In this document: positions 10,601 to 21,265 of the stretch, piece by piece
Layout of the letters: each line of letters begins with the position of its first letter
Position numbering within the stretch: the stretch's first letter is position 1
Source: an uncultured Bacteroidota bacterium
GTDB taxonomy: Bacteria; Bacteroidota; Bacteroidia; Flavobacteriales; Flavobacteriaceae
NCBI GenBank assembly: GCA_902619315.1
Contig: CACNDW010000005.1
Location: 1 to 64,000, forward strand
Direction: 5' to 3'
Length of the DNA: 64,000 bases
Made by a program: the position numbers and the translations under genes
The notes under the pieces: model-generated
Seen by the model: only the letters and a program-made list of their open reading frames with translations
Database searches by the model: none
Told to the model about the DNA's origin: nothing

Positions 10601-13600
10601 GCAGTGGATTTGGAAGGGCAAAACTCGCTTGGTATTCTATTGATCCAATCTTTTACGCAGGCGGAAGACCAGCAGGTATAAATAATGACCATATATCGCT
10701 AAATACAACTAGAAGAATTTTTATCAAAGAGATTTTCCCAGAGCAAGATCTTGTTCAGGGAACTACTACAGTTCAAAGTACACTCGATTTGGCCTATTAT
10801 CCCAATGAAATAGGCCCCTATAACAATGTCACTGATGATGAATTTAGAATCGATGCTACAGAAAATTGGGCGGGAATCATGCGTCCAATTAATGCTACTA
10901 ATTTCGAACAGTCCAATGTGGAATTTATCGAGTTTTGGCTCTTGGACACCTTCAGTGATATAATCACCGAGCATGATAACTTAGGGGAACTTTATTTCCA
11001 TTTGGGGAATATTTCGGAAGATATACTTAAAGATGGACGAAAACAATTTGAAAATGGACTGCCAGGTATAAACGGTCAGAATTTAGTTCACAACACCCCT
11101 TGGGGAAAAGTACCTTCCACCCAATCACTACTTTATGCTTTCAATACTATTGCCGAGGACAGAGCAGTTCAAGATGTTGGATTCGATGGTCTGGACGATG
11201 ATCAAGAGCTGTTGATTTATTCAAATGGACCTCCTGAAGATCCTGCGCGAGACAACTATGAATTTTTCGTGGCGGCTAATGGAGGAGTTTTAGACCGTTA
11301 CAAAAATTACAACGGTACCCAAGGCAACTCCCCCGTTGCCTTTTCTGATTCCAATCGGGGAAACACAACCGAACCGGATTCTGAGGATATCAACCGGGAT
11401 CAAAGTATGAATACTATCGACAGTTATTTTGAATACCGTGTCCCTATAACAAAATCAATGGGAGTTGGAAATCATCCATTCATTACTGATGTTCGGGAGA
11501 ATGTTAAAGTAGCTGTTCCTAATGGTGAGGAAATCACCACTAGATGGATTCAATTTAAAATACCTGTTCAGAAGGGTTATTATGAAGATACCCAGTTTGA
11601 TGATTATTTTGAGGCCATTAATAACATTGAAGACTTACGCTCCATCCGTTTTATGCGACTAGTTCTCAAAGGTTTTTCTCAGCCTGTGGTATTTCGGTTT
11701 GGAACCTTGGATTTGGTGAGAGGAGATTGGCGCAGATACAACCGAAAACTAAACAATAAACTTCCCAAAAATAACAATACAACTCTGGACATAAGCACAG
11801 TGAATATTTTGGAAAATGAAAACCGTATACCCGTAAATTATGTTCTTCCACCTGATATTCAAAGAGAACAGATTAACAATAACAATACTATTGTTCGACA
11901 AAATGAACAATCCATGTCCCTAAGAATATGCGACCTTCAACCAATGGACTACCGTGCAGTTTACAAAAATGTCAATGTAGATATTCGACAATACAAAAAC
12001 CTTAAAATGTTTTTACATGCTGAATCTATCGTTGGTCAAAAACCTTTACCTGGGGAAGGAACTGCCGATGACTACGACCGACGTATGGTTGCATTTATTC
12101 GACTTGGGACAGATTTTTTGGACAATTATTATCAGGTCGAAATTCCTCTTAAACCCACCAATTATTCAGAAAGTTCTTCAAATATATTCACCGCTGATGA
12201 AGTTTGGCAACCGGAATCTAATGCTCTTGAGGTACCGATTAAATTATTGGCAAAACTAAAAGCGGCCGCCATTAACAATTCTGGTCTGGGCAGGATTTCC
12301 TATTTTGATGAAAACATGAATCCTGTTAGTGAGTTTTCGCCTATTAGTGCATTACCCGGATTCAAAAAATACAAATTTGCTATTAAAGGAAACCCCTCCC
12401 TGGGATCCATCAGGAACTTGATGATAGGAGTAAAAAACCCCTCCCAGCAGTTGGGGGACGATTTGTGTGGTGAAGTATGGTTCAATGAATTACGAATTGC
12501 TGGAATTGACTCTAAAGGTGGCTGGGCAGCCATTGGAGCCATGGACGCAAATATTGCTGATTTTGCTACTTTAGCCGGTACAGCCAGAATGTCTACCATT
12601 GGATTTGGCTCCATTGATCAGACCCCCAATCAAAGCAATCGGGAGGACATGAAGCAGTACGATGTGGTCACAAATATTAATATGGGCAAGCTTTTACCAG
12701 AAAAATGGGGACTTCAAATACCTCTGAACCTGAACATAGGAGAAACTTATATCACTCCTGAATACGATCCTTTTTATCAAGACATACTATTTCAAGATCG
12801 ATTAGACGCTTCTAGAAGAATTTCACAAAGAGATTCCATTAACCAACAAGCCATTGACTATACAAAAAGAAAGAGTATTAGTTTGATTGGAGTACGTAAA
12901 AATAAAATGGGAAATAAACCTAGCCGTTTCTACAGTCCTGAAAATTTTGATTTCTCGTACGCTTATAATGAGTTATCTCACCACGATTATGAAATTAAAA
13001 ATCAAACGGACAAAAACTTGCAATTGGGAGCTAATTACACACACTCCTTCAAGTCTATAGAAATTAACCCTTTTAGAAAAATTCAAGTTCTAAACCGAAA
13101 GCAATATTGGCAATGGTTGAAAGAAATTAATTTTAACCCCATTCCGAATAACATAGAAATTACTTCCAATATAAATAGAGATTTTAGTAGTCAGCGATTT
13201 CGCCAAGTATATATGGAGGGGATAGATTCGGGACTACAACTTCCATTACCAGACCTACAACTCAGAAATTATCTATTTGAATGGTCTTACTCCATAAGTC
13301 ATAATCTCACTCGTTCTTTGCGATTCAATTTTACAGCTTCCAATAATAATATCGTTAGAAATTTTTTCGAAAAAGACCCCAACAACCCATTGGGCAGAGT
13401 CAATAAGAGTTTGGATATTTGGGATGGTATTTGGGATACTGGTCAAACCGATCGCCATTTTCAGACTCTTTCACTGAACTATAAAATTCCTTTGCGATTA
13501 ATCCCTTTTCTTAATTTTATTGATGCTAATTACAATTATACAGGTGATTTTAGTTGGGAAAGAGGATCCAATGCCATGGCAGACGTGACAAATAATGAAG

Positions 13601-15147
13601 GCCAGCCACTTGGTATTGTAAATACCATACAAAATGCAAATACGAAAACCTTAACTGGATCAATTTCTTTTGATAAACTCTACACTATTTTAGGATTAAA
13701 ATCAAAAAAATCACTTTTTGATCAACCTTTTGCTAGAGCTGCGATTGCCAATAATCCTCCGGAGCAAAAAAAAGAGAAAAAACCAAAAAACAACCCTTTG
13801 AAAAAAGGTATTATTTATTTTGTTGATATACTTTCATCTATAAAAAGAGTTCAATTTAATTATTCGGAAAACAATGGCAAAGTCATTCCCGGATATCTAC
13901 CCAATGTTGGGTTCATAGGGACTCTGGACCCAAGTTTTGGTTTTACTTTTGGAAGTCAAGCAGATGTCAGATATGAGATAGCAAAAAGAGGATGGTTGAC
14001 CAATTTTCCGAACTTTAACGAGCCATTCGTTCAAGTTCACAACAGTAAACTTAATTTATCTGCTCAAATAAACCCCTTAAAAGACCTAACCATTGACCTT
14101 AATGCCGAACGCAATTACTCTAATAATTTGAATGAAAATTTTCAGGTTAGCGATAGGGATTATCTCGCACTAAATACCAATGAATTTGGGAATTTTGGAA
14201 TATCTACTATTTTGATCAAAACAGCTTTTTCAGGTGGGGACGGTCTTGTCAATAAAAATTTTCAGAATTTCAGAAACAATCGTTTGATCATTGCTAATCG
14301 ACTAGCAACTCAAAAAGGAACATCAATCAACAATCGCGACGAGAATGGCTTTCCTGAGGGATTCAATAAGAATCACCAAACCGTTCTTGTGGCTTCTTTT
14401 TTATCTGCCTACTCTGGGAGTGATCCCAACAAAATATCTTTTGCCCCCACACGAAATATACCACTTCCAAACTGGAATTTAAAGTATACGGGCTTAACTA
14501 GAGTCAAATCCCTGGCCAAAATTTTCAATCGATTTTCCCTAACTCACGGTTATCGTTCCAGCTATACACTCACAAATTATCAAACCAATTTGGAATATGA
14601 TTCTAATCAGCCACTTGTTAAGGATCCTGTAGGAAATTATATGACCTCGAAATTTTACTCAAACATCAACTTAGCAGAACAATTTAATCCGCTGATTCGT
14701 TTGGATGTTGAATTCAAAAACTCACTCAAAATATTAGCAGAAATTAAAAGAGATCGATCGTTGTCGTTAAGCTTGGATAATTCTCTTTTGACAGAACAAA
14801 GTGGAAATGAATATATTTTAGGTATTGGCTATCGCCTTAAAGACCTTCGGATCAGAACCAATTTGGGAGGGAGAAGAGTTTCCCTCAGTGGAGATCTCAA
14901 TTTAAAAGCAGATTTTTCTTTCCGAGAAAACATCACTCTGTTGCGAAACCTGGAGTACGACAACAATCAAGTAACTGCTGGCCAAACTTTAATGTCAATT
15001 AAATTTTCTGCCAATTATAACTTATCCAAAAACCTAACAAGTATATTATTCTACGATCATAATTTTTCTGAATTTGCTATTTCAACCGCGTTTCCACAAA
15101 CTTCAATTAGGTCAGGGATCACCATTCGTTATAATTTTGGAAACTAA
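7675..15147 (+). CDS. sprA: SprA (Sov), giant outer membrane translocon of the type IX secretion system
   Basis: A 2490-residue exported protein. SprA is known as the very large beta-barrel channel through which T9SS cargo crosses the outer membrane, and it is needed for gliding and surface adhesin export. The sequence shows a signal peptide ending in SFSLWGQ, a long series of beta-rich repeats with alternating aromatic residues, SprA-family segments such as [19 protein letters not shown] and [21 protein letters not shown], and a terminal barrel strand IRYNFGN. The start is TTG: the first in-frame ATG is codon 21, inside the signal peptide hydrophobic core, and would destroy it. It lies six bases after ruvA. 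A candidate substrate, the secreted protease at 44869, lies in the same window. Confidence 0.96.
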   Translation: MIYKLRNKNFNLKFFLLPLLMICSFSLWGQVDSGYDLSKSNLTQSSGISSKYSYDPETGMYFYTESIDGYPINTPLVISPKEFEAMVLAEQMKDYFQGKIAALTGNTENLSETQKNLLPEVYVNSKFFQSIFGSNIIDIVPQGSVGIDLGVRYQKNDNPSASPRNRRSFGFDFDQRISLSLLGKIGDRLQITANYDTESTFDFQNLVKIEFNPPQLAEISEIIPESVNTQGDMLNSRADRLLSKAKNISEKAVGIQQKIGDFQSTYNEARQKILNLKSKAEANSSQNLMGLGNNVSEFLNGKVTEDAILQNISIGNISMPLNSNLIQGAQSLFGVRTDLKFGKTSISAVFSEQRSQSQNLVAQGGGTLQEFNIFALDYEEDRHYFLGHYFRDHYDQFLKNYPYINSPVQITRIEVWITNRGSQPRNIRNIVGFQDLGESDPSKVRLDDRISNFFNGKGFSSPTSNDNNKLDPVKIGRGGILSNEIRDIASVSRSFGAYNIMVNEGFDYAVLESARKLSQSEYKLHPQLGYISLNQRLSNDEVLAVAYQYTYRGKVYQVGEFANGSVETTTVNNNPNEENQNIINNNLVVKLLKSNITDVRQPIWDLMMKNIYNTGAFQLAEENFRLNILYSDPSPINYLTPVDKSIWPMKMNDRILLNTFNLDQLNFYQDPQPEGDGFFDYIPGITIEPQYGRIIFPNVEPFGEYLFDLLDDPSSQKEQYKNVETYNANQKKYVFNEMYQKTKAAGLETTEKNKFQLKGRYKSEGGDGIPIGAFNVPRGSVRVTAGGRLLREGIDYTVNYAIGRVKILDPGLQASNVPINISVENNSFFNQQNKRFSGVNIVHKVNDKVVFGGTLLNLNENPLTQKANYGTEPVNNTMIGFNTNFSTELPFLTRWVNKIPTIRTNTPSMLSFRGEIANLIAGKPKNTQLQGESNVYIDDFEGAQTNIDVKGFNSWKLSSVPFKNFKGSEVKNNDISSGFGRAKLAWYSIDPIFYAGGRPAGINNDHISLNTTRRIFIKEIFPEQDLVQGTTTVQSTLDLAYYPNEIGPYNNVTDDEFRIDATENWAGIMRPINATNFEQSNVEFIEFWLLDTFSDIITEHDNLGELYFHLGNISEDILKDGRKQFENGLPGINGQNLVHNTPWGKVPSTQSLLYAFNTIAEDRAVQDVGFDGLDDDQELLIYSNGPPEDPARDNYEFFVAANGGVLDRYKNYNGTQGNSPVAFSDSNRGNTTEPDSEDINRDQSMNTIDSYFEYRVPITKSMGVGNHPFITDVRENVKVAVPNGEEITTRWIQFKIPVQKGYYEDTQFDDYFEAINNIEDLRSIRFMRLVLKGFSQPVVFRFGTLDLVRGDWRRYNRKLNNKLPKNNNTTLDISTVNILENENRIPVNYVLPPDIQREQINNNNTIVRQNEQSMSLRICDLQPMDYRAVYKNVNVDIRQYKNLKMFLHAESIVGQKPLPGEGTADDYDRRMVAFIRLGTDFLDNYYQVEIPLKPTNYSESSSNIFTADEVWQPESNALEVPIKLLAKLKAAAINNSGLGRISYFDENMNPVSEFSPISALPGFKKYKFAIKGNPSLGSIRNLMIGVKNPSQQLGDDLCGEVWFNELRIAGIDSKGGWAAIGAMDANIADFATLAGTARMSTIGFGSIDQTPNQSNREDMKQYDVVTNINMGKLLPEKWGLQIPLNLNIGETYITPEYDPFYQDILFQDRLDASRRISQRDSINQQAIDYTKRKSISLIGVRKNKMGNKPSRFYSPENFDFSYAYNELSHHDYEIKNQTDKNLQLGANYTHSFKSIEINPFRKIQVLNRKQYWQWLKEINFNPIPNNIEITSNINRDFSSQRFRQVYMEGIDSGLQLPLPDLQLRNYLFEWSYSISHNLTRSLRFNFTASNNNIVRNFFEKDPNNPLGRVNKSLDIWDGIWDTGQTDRHFQTLSLNYKIPLRLIPFLNFIDANYNYTGDFSWERGSNAMADVTNNEGQPLGIVNTIQNANTKTLTGSISFDKLYTILGLKSKKSLFDQPFARAAIANNPPEQKKEKKPKNNPLKKGIIYFVDILSSIKRVQFNYSENNGKVIPGYLPNVGFIGTLDPSFGFTFGSQADVRYEIAKRGWLTNFPNFNEPFVQVHNSKLNLSAQINPLKDLTIDLNAERNYSNNLNENFQVSDRDYLALNTNEFGNFGISTILIKTAFSGGDGLVNKNFQNFRNNRLIIANRLATQKGTSINNRDENGFPEGFNKNHQTVLVASFLSAYSGSDPNKISFAPTRNIPLPNWNLKYTGLTRVKSLAKIFNRFSLTHGYRSSYTLTNYQTNLEYDSNQPLVKDPVGNYMTSKFYSNINLAEQFNPLIRLDVEFKNSLKILAEIKRDRSLSLSLDNSLLTEQSGNEYILGIGYRLKDLRIRTNLGGRRVSLSGDLNLKADFSFRENITLLRNLEYDNNQVTAGQTLMSIKFSANYNLSKNLTSILFYDHNFSEFAISTAFPQTSIRSGITIRYNFGN

Positions 15148-15191
15148 AATTGAATTGTATTACTTTGCTTTTAAATTTAAAACCAGGGCAA

Positions 15192-15578
15192 ATGAATATT
15201 CCATCCGATCTCTTGTACAGCAATGACCACGAATGGGTCAAGTTAGATGAAGATATTGCTACCATTGGTATTACTGATTTTGCTCAACAAGAATTAGGAG
15301 ATATCGTTTATATTGAAATTGAAACAGTAGGAGATAATTTGCAGAAAGAACAAGTTTTTGGAACGGTTGAGGCTGTTAAAACAGTTTCTGATTTATTCAT
15401 GCCTATTAGCGGTGAGGTGTTAGAGTTTAATACGGCACTGGAAGATACGCCCGAGACTGTCAATAATGAACCATATGGTTCTGGATGGATTATAAAAATT
15501 AAAATTGATAACCCCTCCCAACTTAAACATTTATTGAGCGCAGAACAATATAAGCAATTAATTCAATCATCGAACTAA
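15192..15578 (+). CDS. gcvH: Glycine cleavage system H protein
   Basis: A 128-residue lipoyl carrier that shuttles the aminomethyl group between the P, T and L proteins of the glycine cleavage system. The motif [12 protein letters not shown] contains the lipoylated Lys, and [20 protein letters not shown] and [12 protein letters not shown] are typical of the family. The frame is open upstream to a TTG at 15150, but that would add 14 residues with no family counterpart. ATG 15192 gives the standard [15 protein letters not shown] start. It lies downstream of sprA, as in other Flavobacteriia. Confidence 0.96.
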   Translation: MNIPSDLLYSNDHEWVKLDEDIATIGITDFAQQELGDIVYIEIETVGDNLQKEQVFGTVEAVKTVSDLFMPISGEVLEFNTALEDTPETVNNEPYGSGWIIKIKIDNPSQLKHLLSAEQYKQLIQSSN

Positions 15579-15649
15579 CCGCAAAGACAAAAAAAACCTT
15601 GTTTTTTATCGATTTTTTTTTAGTTTAGCGTTGTTAATATAGCCATCAA

Positions 15650-16360
15650 ATGCAACCCAAAAAAAACGAAAAAGCGGATTTATCTAGAAACAGTAGTCTT
15701 TATTTCATCATAGGCTTGACCTCTGTTTTGTTTTTATCATGGCAGGCCATTGAATGGAAAACTTATGATAGAAGTGGGTATGGATATGAAGCATTAAACG
15801 TTGATGACGATGATGACGAAGAAATTCCAATTACAGAGCAAATCAAAGTTCCTCCGCCTCCTCCACCCCCTCCACCTGCTCCAGAGGTTATTGAGGTTGT
15901 AGAAGATGAGGAAGAAGTGGAAGAAACTGTGATTGAATCAACTGAGACTGATCAAGAAGAAATCGTAGAGGTTGAGGAGGTTGAGATTGAAGATGATTTT
16001 GAGGATGTCGATGTCCCATTTGCTGTTATTGAAGATGTACCAATTTTTCCTGGTTGTGAAAGAGTTGCTAAATCCAAAAGGAGAGAATGTTTCCAGGAAA
16101 AAATTAATAGACACATTAGAAAAAACTTTCGATATCCCGAAATTGCCCAAGAAATGGGTATCCAGGGGCGTGTATATGTAAATTTTATCATATCCAAAGA
16201 TGGTTCCATCAGCAACATCAGAATGCGAGGCCCAGATAAAAATCTGGAGAAAGAAGCCGCAAGAATTATAGGTAAACTACCTAAAATGACTCCAGGAAAA
16301 CAGAGAGGAAGACCAGTTAGGGTTCCATTTAGTATTCCAATTACCTTTCGTTTGCAATAA
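15650..16360 (+). CDS. TonB-family energy transducer
   Basis: A 236-residue inner membrane protein. After a basic N-terminus there is one membrane segment (LYFIIGLTSVLFLSWQAI) and then a periplasmic linker made of a proline run (nine of ten residues around 68-77) followed by a strongly acidic Glu/Val stretch. The C-terminal TonB domain includes FRYPEIAQEMGIQGRVYVNF and ends in VPFSIPITFRL. TonB couples proton-motive force, through ExbB/ExbD, to outer membrane receptors; no exbB or exbD is seen here, so it must work with partners elsewhere. A CxxxxxxxxxC pair before the domain (GCERVAKSKRRECF) is common in Bacteroidota TonB proteins. Possible clients in this window are the two TonB receptors at the right end. 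Confidence 0.92.
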   Translation: MQPKKNEKADLSRNSSLYFIIGLTSVLFLSWQAIEWKTYDRSGYGYEALNVDDDDDEEIPITEQIKVPPPPPPPPPAPEVIEVVEDEEEVEETVIESTETDQEEIVEVEEVEIEDDFEDVDVPFAVIEDVPIFPGCERVAKSKRRECFQEKINRHIRKNFRYPEIAQEMGIQGRVYVNFIISKDGSISNIRMRGPDKNLEKEAARIIGKLPKMTPGKQRGRPVRVPFSIPITFRLQ

Positions 16361-16394
16361 GGTTAAAATAGTATCTTAAAATTGTCATAGAGGT

Positions 16395-16425
16395 TTGCAC
16401 AGTGATGATTTGTAGCCTATCTTTG
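16395..16425 (+). promoter_or_regulatory. Bacteroidota promoter upstream of cyoE
   Basis: TTG at 16395-16397 and TATCTTTG at 16418-16425 are separated by 20 bases. This fits both elements of the Bacteroidota promoter (TTG, 17-23 bases, TAnnTTTG). The -7 box ends 11 bases before the first of three consecutive ATG codons, so the 5' leader would be only a few bases long. It probably drives the whole oxidase cluster. Confidence 0.7.
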
Positions 16426-16436
16426 CTTTTGGATAT

Positions 16437-17348
16437 ATGATGATGAAGACCCTCTCCGACAGTTCACCCTTACTAAGTTTCAATTTCGTAACATTTATAA
16501 ACGATTTTTTACAGCTCACGAAGTTCCGCTTGGCCATCAGTGTAGTCTTCTCCTCAATTGCAGGCTATTTGCTTGCTGTTGACCATATTGATAGTTCAAT
16601 ACTAATGGGGTTACTTTTGGGTGGTTTTGCAATGGTAGGAGCCTCCAATGCTTTTAACCAGTGGATCGAAAAGGAAAAAGATTCTTTGATGGATCGAACC
16701 AAGAATCGTCCACTTCCATCAGGGCGAATGAGCAACTTTACTGCCCTTGTTATAGCCTCCCTACTAACACTTGTGGGAATTTTTGTTTTGAACAACATCA
16801 ATTTCAAAACTGCTCTTTTCGGAGCACTTTCGATATTTATATACACCTGTATCTATACCCCTCTAAAATCTGTCACCCCTCTCTCAGTATTTATAGGAGC
16901 ATTTCCTGGCGCCATACCATTCATGTTGGGATGGGTAGCAGCAACAGGTAGTTTTGGAATCGAACCTGGGATACTTTTTATGGTTCAATTTTTTTGGCAA
17001 TTTCCTCATTTTTGGGCTATTGGTTGGATGATGGACGATGATTATAAAAAGGCAGGCTTTAAAATGTTACCTACTGGGAATCCCGACCGGGCTACCGCTT
17101 TTCAAATTGTATTTTACACCTTTTGGACAATCATAATTTCAATAACTCCCTACACTCAGTATAGCGGTGCATTAACTATTTCATTGGGCGCCTTTATTTG
17201 CCTTGTTTTAGCAGGACTTTATTTTCTTTACCATACCTTAATATTGATGCAAAAAAAGAGCAAAGAAGCAGCAAAAAAATTAATGTATGCCAGTATTTTA
17301 TATATCAGCCTTTTGCAAGTTATATATGTCATAGATAAATGGATCTAG
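16437..17348 (+). CDS. cyoE: Protoheme IX farnesyltransferase (heme O synthase)
   Basis: A 303-residue UbiA-family membrane prenyltransferase that converts heme b to heme O for heme-copper oxidases. Two conserved aspartate-rich regions are visible: NQWIEKEKDSLMDRTKNRPL near residue 75 and DDDYKKAGFKMLPTGNP near residue 200. These bind farnesyl diphosphate and Mg2+. About nine hydrophobic segments surround them. The start shows three ATG codons in a row (16437, 16440, 16443) and the choice among them is open. The end overlaps the start of the first subunit III gene. It opens the oxidase cluster. The symbol ctaB is equally used for this gene. Confidence 0.95.
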   Translation: MMMKTLSDSSPLLSFNFVTFINDFLQLTKFRLAISVVFSSIAGYLLAVDHIDSSILMGLLLGGFAMVGASNAFNQWIEKEKDSLMDRTKNRPLPSGRMSNFTALVIASLLTLVGIFVLNNINFKTALFGALSIFIYTCIYTPLKSVTPLSVFIGAFPGAIPFMLGWVAATGSFGIEPGILFMVQFFWQFPHFWAIGWMMDDDYKKAGFKMLPTGNPDRATAFQIVFYTFWTIIISITPYTQYSGALTISLGAFICLVLAGLYFLYHTLILMQKKSKEAAKKLMYASILYISLLQVIYVIDKWI

Positions 17349-17920
17349 CAATGGAAGAACAAGCAGTGAAACAGTACAAAGCCAAAAAAATGATGCTCTG
17401 GGTGGGAATGATAAGCATGGCTATGACCTTTGCAGGACTGACGAGCGCTTATGTTGTAAGCAGTAGTCGAGCCGACTGGTTATCTCAATTTAAAATACCA
17501 GGGTCTTTTACCATTAGCACTCTATTTATATTGTTAAGTAGTTTTAGTTTTTATTTGGCCAAAAAATCCCTCCTGTCAAAAAACATAAAGGCAACCAAAA
17601 TTTTGATCTTGACTACCTTTATGTTGGCCTTATTATTTGTTTACTTTCAGTTTAGGGGATTTGCTGACATCATTGCCCAAGGCTATTATTTTACAGGTGC
17701 TGAAAGCTCCATAACTACTTCTTTTCTATATGTTTTGGTTTTACTGCATTTGGCGCATTTATTTGCTGGTATCATAGCCCTTTTAGTGGTGTATTTTAGG
17801 TTGGTAAGAGGTAGTTATTCAGGATCAAATACTCTTGGCTTTGAATTGGCTCATTTGTTTTGGCATTTTCTTGACATCTTGTGGATTTATTTATACCTAT
17901 TTGTACTGCTATACAGGTAA
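17339..17920 (+). CDS. Cytochrome c oxidase subunit III (first paralogue)
   Basis: A 193-residue integral membrane protein with about five membrane segments, matching heme-copper oxidase subunit III of the short type. It has MAMTFAGLTSAYVVSSSRADW near the N-terminus, GAESSITTSFLYVLVLLHLAHLFAG in the middle and FELAHLFWHFLDILWIYLYLF at the end (final His-rich helix). It overlaps cyoE by ten bases and is followed by a longer paralogue, a tandem arrangement usual in Bacteroidota. An internal ATG at 17351 is an alternative start. Subunit III stabilises the proton-pumping core formed by subunits I and II, which are not in this window. Confidence 0.9.
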   Translation: MDLAMEEQAVKQYKAKKMMLWVGMISMAMTFAGLTSAYVVSSSRADWLSQFKIPGSFTISTLFILLSSFSFYLAKKSLLSKNIKATKILILTTFMLALLFVYFQFRGFADIIAQGYYFTGAESSITTSFLYVLVLLHLAHLFAGIIALLVVYFRLVRGSYSGSNTLGFELAHLFWHFLDILWIYLYLFVLLYR

Positions 17921-17959
17921 AATATATAAATTTGTGATAATTAATTTGAATTTGACTTT

Positions 17960-18934
17960 ATGGAATTAACTGCAGCTGAAAAAGAGGCCAATCTTTGGGC
18001 TGGAGGTCAACGACCACTTAATGCCAGTTATGGTAAATTGATGATGTGGTTTTTCATTGTATCTGACGCACTTACTTTCACCGGATTTCTAGTTTCCTAT
18101 GGATTTTCCCGTTTTAAAAACATCGATTCATGGCCTATTGCCGATGAGGTTTTTACCCATTTTCCTTTTCTTCATGGCGTAGATGCACCCATGTATTATG
18201 TTGCTTTAATGACTTTTATATTGATTTTTTCTTCTGTTACTATGGTATTGGCGGTAGATGCAGGACATCATATGAATAAGTCGAAAGTTACTTTTTATAT
18301 GTTGCTAACAATAATCGGAGGTGCTGTTTTCGTAGGCTCTCAAGCTTGGGAATGGAAAAACTTCATCAAAGGGGAATATGGAGCTTTGGAAACTAAAGGA
18401 GGTCAAATTTTACAATTTGTTAATTCAGACACTGGCAAAAGAGTTGCAATCGCTGATTTTGCTGTCTCAATTCCAACCGAACGAAGTACTCATAAACTTA
18501 GTAATGGTATCTGGTACGAAAATGAAGGCGCTTTACCCACTTACTCCCTAGTCGAAGTATTGGAAGGTTTTGAGTCTAACAATAATTTAGTTATCAGGAC
18601 TGAAAAATTAGATGAAAACGGTCATAAAATTGTTCTCACTAGGGACGACTCTTTAGATAAAATTTATAATGCTATTGGAGTAGTGGAAGGGGCCAACCTC
18701 GTTCACAATGAATATGGAAACAGACTATTTGCTGATTTTTTCTTTTTCATAACTGGTTTTCATGGTTTTCACGTTTTTTCTGGAGTTATCATTAACCTCA
18801 TAATATTTTTCAATGTAATCGTTGGAACATATGAAAAAAGGGGACATTATGAGATGGTCGAAAAAGTTGGGCTTTATTGGCATTTTGTCGATTTAGTCTG
18901 GGTGTTTGTATTTACATTTTTCTATCTCGTTTAA
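17960..18934 (+). CDS. Cytochrome c oxidase subunit III (second, long paralogue)
   Basis: A 324-residue membrane protein. The N-terminal part (YGKLMMWFFIVSDALTFTGF) and the C-terminal part (FFFITGFHGFHVFSGVIINL, then GLYWHFVDLVWVFVFTFFYL) are conserved subunit III helices. Between membrane segments there is a polar domain of roughly 100 residues (about 145-250) containing IPTERSTHKLSNG and VEGANLVHNEYG. This insertion is the usual form in Bacteroidota. It is co-oriented with and close to the first subunit III gene, probably in one transcript, and may belong to the same oxidase. Confidence 0.92.
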   Translation: MELTAAEKEANLWAGGQRPLNASYGKLMMWFFIVSDALTFTGFLVSYGFSRFKNIDSWPIADEVFTHFPFLHGVDAPMYYVALMTFILIFSSVTMVLAVDAGHHMNKSKVTFYMLLTIIGGAVFVGSQAWEWKNFIKGEYGALETKGGQILQFVNSDTGKRVAIADFAVSIPTERSTHKLSNGIWYENEGALPTYSLVEVLEGFESNNNLVIRTEKLDENGHKIVLTRDDSLDKIYNAIGVVEGANLVHNEYGNRLFADFFFFITGFHGFHVFSGVIINLIIFFNVIVGTYEKRGHYEMVEKVGLYWHFVDLVWVFVFTFFYLV

Positions 18935-18951
18935 TCCATAAATTATAACCC

Positions 18952-19335
18952 ATGGCTGAAGGAGCTCACAAACTTGCAATTTTCAGAGGATTATTAAAAT
19001 TTAAATCTAACGTTCAGAAAATTTGGGGCGTTCTGATTTTCTTATCAATTGTTACCACCATTGAGGTCGCATTGGGAATTCTCAAACCTGATTTTTTGAT
19101 GAAATATTTCTTGAGTATGAAATTATTAAATTGGATATTTATAATCTTGACGCTTGTAAAAGCTTACTATATTGCCTGGGATTTTATGCACATTAGAGAT
19201 GAAAGAGGCAGTCTTAAGGGTGCGATTGTTTTGCCGCTGATCATATTAATTCCTTATTTGATTTTTATTTTAATTCTCGAAGCTGACTACATTTTTGAAG
19301 TTATGGTTAGTGGGTTTGTGAGTTGGAATTTCTAG
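18952..19335 (+). CDS. Cytochrome c oxidase subunit IV family protein
   Basis: A 127-residue small membrane protein with three hydrophobic segments (KIWGVLIFLSIVTTIEVALG, LLNWIFIILTLVKAYYIAWDF, IVLPLIILIPYLIFILILEA). The middle segment ends in the characteristic YYIAWDFMHI of the prokaryotic cytochrome c oxidase subunit IV family. It lies 17 bases downstream of the second subunit III gene and is part of the same cluster. It is likely an accessory oxidase subunit of the inner membrane. Confidence 0.88.
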   Translation: MAEGAHKLAIFRGLLKFKSNVQKIWGVLIFLSIVTTIEVALGILKPDFLMKYFLSMKLLNWIFIILTLVKAYYIAWDFMHIRDERGSLKGAIVLPLIILIPYLIFILILEADYIFEVMVSGFVSWNF

Positions 19336-19356
19336 AGAATTTATAGGAAATTTTTC

Positions 19357-20019
19357 ATGAGTAAATCCCATAAAAAATATATCGTCCTCTTTATTCTATT
19401 TATCTTTCCAATAGTAATCTACCTTTTCTTTGCTTCTGGCAAAAATAACTTCGCGTTATTGCCTGTTTTGACTTCAGTAGTTGATGATGTCCATCAATGG
19501 GAAACCCTCACAGGTAAGTCCGCTCAGTTCCAGGATCGTATTACTGTTTTAGGTTTTTGGGGAGAGGATCTGTCAAACAAAAAAGGGGATGCCTTGAACC
19601 TCAATCAAAAAATTTATAAACGCTTTTATCAGTTCAAAGATTTCCATTTTGTTATGGTTGTTAAACAGGGATATCAGGCTCAAGTTGAGGAACTCAAAGA
19701 AGAACTAAAAGCAGGAGTTGGAACTGACTTAATTAAATGGCGGTTTGTTTTTGGAAATGATGATCAAATTGCTTCATTGTTCAATAGCTTGAAAACTCCG
19801 CTACAACTGAGTAACAAGTATAGTTTACCATACGTTTTCATCATCGATAAAGAACTTAACCTCAGGGGTCGTGACGATGATGAGGATGGGGGAACTCTTT
19901 ATGGTTTCAATGCTCAGTCCGTGGCCGAAATAAATAATAAAATGGTCGATGACATTAAGGTAATCCTGGCCGAATATCGTCGCGCATGGAAAAAGTACAA
20001 TAAGAATACTACCCCTTAG
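19357..20019 (+). CDS. Membrane-anchored thioredoxin-fold-like protein of the oxidase cluster
   Basis: A 220-residue protein with one N-terminal membrane segment (YIVLFILFIFPIVIYLFFA) and a periplasm-facing domain. The order of strands (ITVLGFWGED, FHFVMVVKQG, WRFVFGND, SLPYVFIIDKELNLRGR) resembles a thioredoxin/SCO-type fold, but no CxxC or any Cys is present, so it should not be redox active. It lies between oxidase subunit IV and SCO, with one base separating it from the SCO gene. I infer a role in oxidase or copper-centre assembly; the actual function is not known to me. Confidence 0.6.
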   Translation: MSKSHKKYIVLFILFIFPIVIYLFFASGKNNFALLPVLTSVVDDVHQWETLTGKSAQFQDRITVLGFWGEDLSNKKGDALNLNQKIYKRFYQFKDFHFVMVVKQGYQAQVEELKEELKAGVGTDLIKWRFVFGNDDQIASLFNSLKTPLQLSNKYSLPYVFIIDKELNLRGRDDDEDGGTLYGFNAQSVAEINNKMVDDIKVILAEYRRAWKKYNKNTTP

Positions 20020-20020
20020 T

Positions 20021-20716
20021 GTGAGAAATTTGAGCTACATAGGGTTAATCATTGTTTTAATTGTTTTTGGTCTTTTGTTTATCCCTAAGATTGTAGATCG
20101 GATAGCAAACAATACCCAGGTAGAGAGTAATCGAACTGTTCCGGCAAAGCCTTTGGCTTATATCAAACTTAATGGAGAAGCCAAAAAAGCACCTGAATTT
20201 TTGATGCGTAATCAAGATAGTTTATTGATAGGTAATGAGGATTTTACTGGAAAAGTTTATTTGGCAGAATTTTTCTTTACGCGTTGCCCTACCATTTGTC
20301 CTATTATGAATAAAAACATGAAAATTTTGGACGATCGTTTTGGTGATCGCCAAGATTTCGGTATTGCCTCTTTTAGTATTGATCCCGACAATGACAAACC
20401 CCATGTTCTCAAAAAATATTCAGAAGAATATGATGTCAAATCCCAAAATTGGCATTTTTTAACTGACAAGAAATCTGCTGTTTACGAACTTGCCAATTCA
20501 GGATTTAGTATCTTTGCAGGAATTAATCCTGCAGTAGCCGGTGGTTTTGAACATCAAGGATATTTTGCATTGATCGACAAAAAAGGTTACATAAGATCAC
20601 GAGTTGATCGTTTTGATAACCCCATTGTATACTATTCTGGTTTGGATCGTGAAGATCAAGAGTTACAGGGAGTGGATATGCTGTTGGAAGATATAGAATG
20701 GTTATTAAAGGAATAA
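20021..20716 (+). CDS. SCO1/SenC family copper chaperone
   Basis: A 231-residue protein with an N-terminal membrane anchor (YIGLIIVLIVFGLLFIP) and a thioredoxin-like SCO domain. The copper ligands are visible: Cys89 and Cys93 in FTRCPTICPIM and His178 in FEHQGYFALID. SCO proteins deliver copper to, or reduce, the CuA centre of subunit II of cytochrome oxidase on the outer face of the inner membrane. The start is GTG at 20021, one base after the preceding stop. The 3' end overlaps the possible upstream start of the DUF420 gene. Gene context supports the assignment. Confidence 0.93.
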   Translation: MRNLSYIGLIIVLIVFGLLFIPKIVDRIANNTQVESNRTVPAKPLAYIKLNGEAKKAPEFLMRNQDSLLIGNEDFTGKVYLAEFFFTRCPTICPIMNKNMKILDDRFGDRQDFGIASFSIDPDNDKPHVLKKYSEEYDVKSQNWHFLTDKKSAVYELANSGFSIFAGINPAVAGGFEHQGYFALIDKKGYIRSRVDRFDNPIVYYSGLDREDQELQGVDMLLEDIEWLLKE

Positions 20717-20727
20717 AACCGATTGGC

Positions 20728-21261
20728 ATGAAAGAACGAATTGTAAGCGATGCTTCAAAGAAATACAGTAAGCCTATTACAGCCGTATCTGTTTTGATCC
20801 CTGTGGTGGTTGCTATTCTTTTTACAGTGAGATTGCCCAATGTAGCCCCTCTGGATTTTTTACCCCCTATTTATGCCTCCATCAATGCATTGACCGCCTT
20901 GATCTTATTTATAGCCTATGTTGCGATTAGACAGAAAAAAATTAAACTTCACGAAAAATTAATGAAGACAGCCATTGCCCTATCCATGGTTTTTTTGGTC
21001 ATGTACGTTGCCTATCACATGACTTCAGATCCCACTCCTTTTGGTGGGGAAGGAGTAGTGAAATACATCTACTATTTCATACTTATTTCTCATATTATTC
21101 TTTCCATTGGGATTATACCCATGGTTTTGATTACTTATGTAAGGGCCATTTCTAAAAGATTTGCAGATCACAAAAAAATATCAATTATTACTTTTCCAAT
21201 ATGGTTGTACATAGCTATTACTGGGGTAGTTGTATATTTAATGATATCTCCTTATTATTAA
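20728..21261 (+). CDS. DUF420 family membrane protein
   Basis: A 177-residue membrane protein with about five hydrophobic segments and the family stretch YASINALTALILFIAYVAIR, then HEKLMKTAIALSMVFLVMYV and YHMTSDPTPFGGEG with conserved histidines. DUF420 proteins accompany heme-copper oxidase genes and relate to proteins implicated in oxidase maturation in Firmicutes; the exact activity is not established. An in-frame ATG at 20698 inside the SCO gene would add ten residues. I prefer ATG 20728, since MKERIVSDASKKYSKP is the conserved beginning. Confidence 0.82.
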   Translation: MKERIVSDASKKYSKPITAVSVLIPVVVAILFTVRLPNVAPLDFLPPIYASINALTALILFIAYVAIRQKKIKLHEKLMKTAIALSMVFLVMYVAYHMTSDPTPFGGEGVVKYIYYFILISHIILSIGIIPMVLITYVRAISKRFADHKKISIITFPIWLYIAITGVVVYLMISPYY

Positions 21262-21265
21262 TCTT

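Noticed and set aside
15150..15191. Upstream TTG start for gcvH
   Set aside because: It would add 14 residues not seen in H proteins; ATG 15192 gives the normal N-terminus.
15863..15960. Proline and acidic low-complexity stretch in the TonB protein as a repeat element
   Set aside because: This is the usual periplasm-spanning linker of TonB proteins and not a separate repeat.
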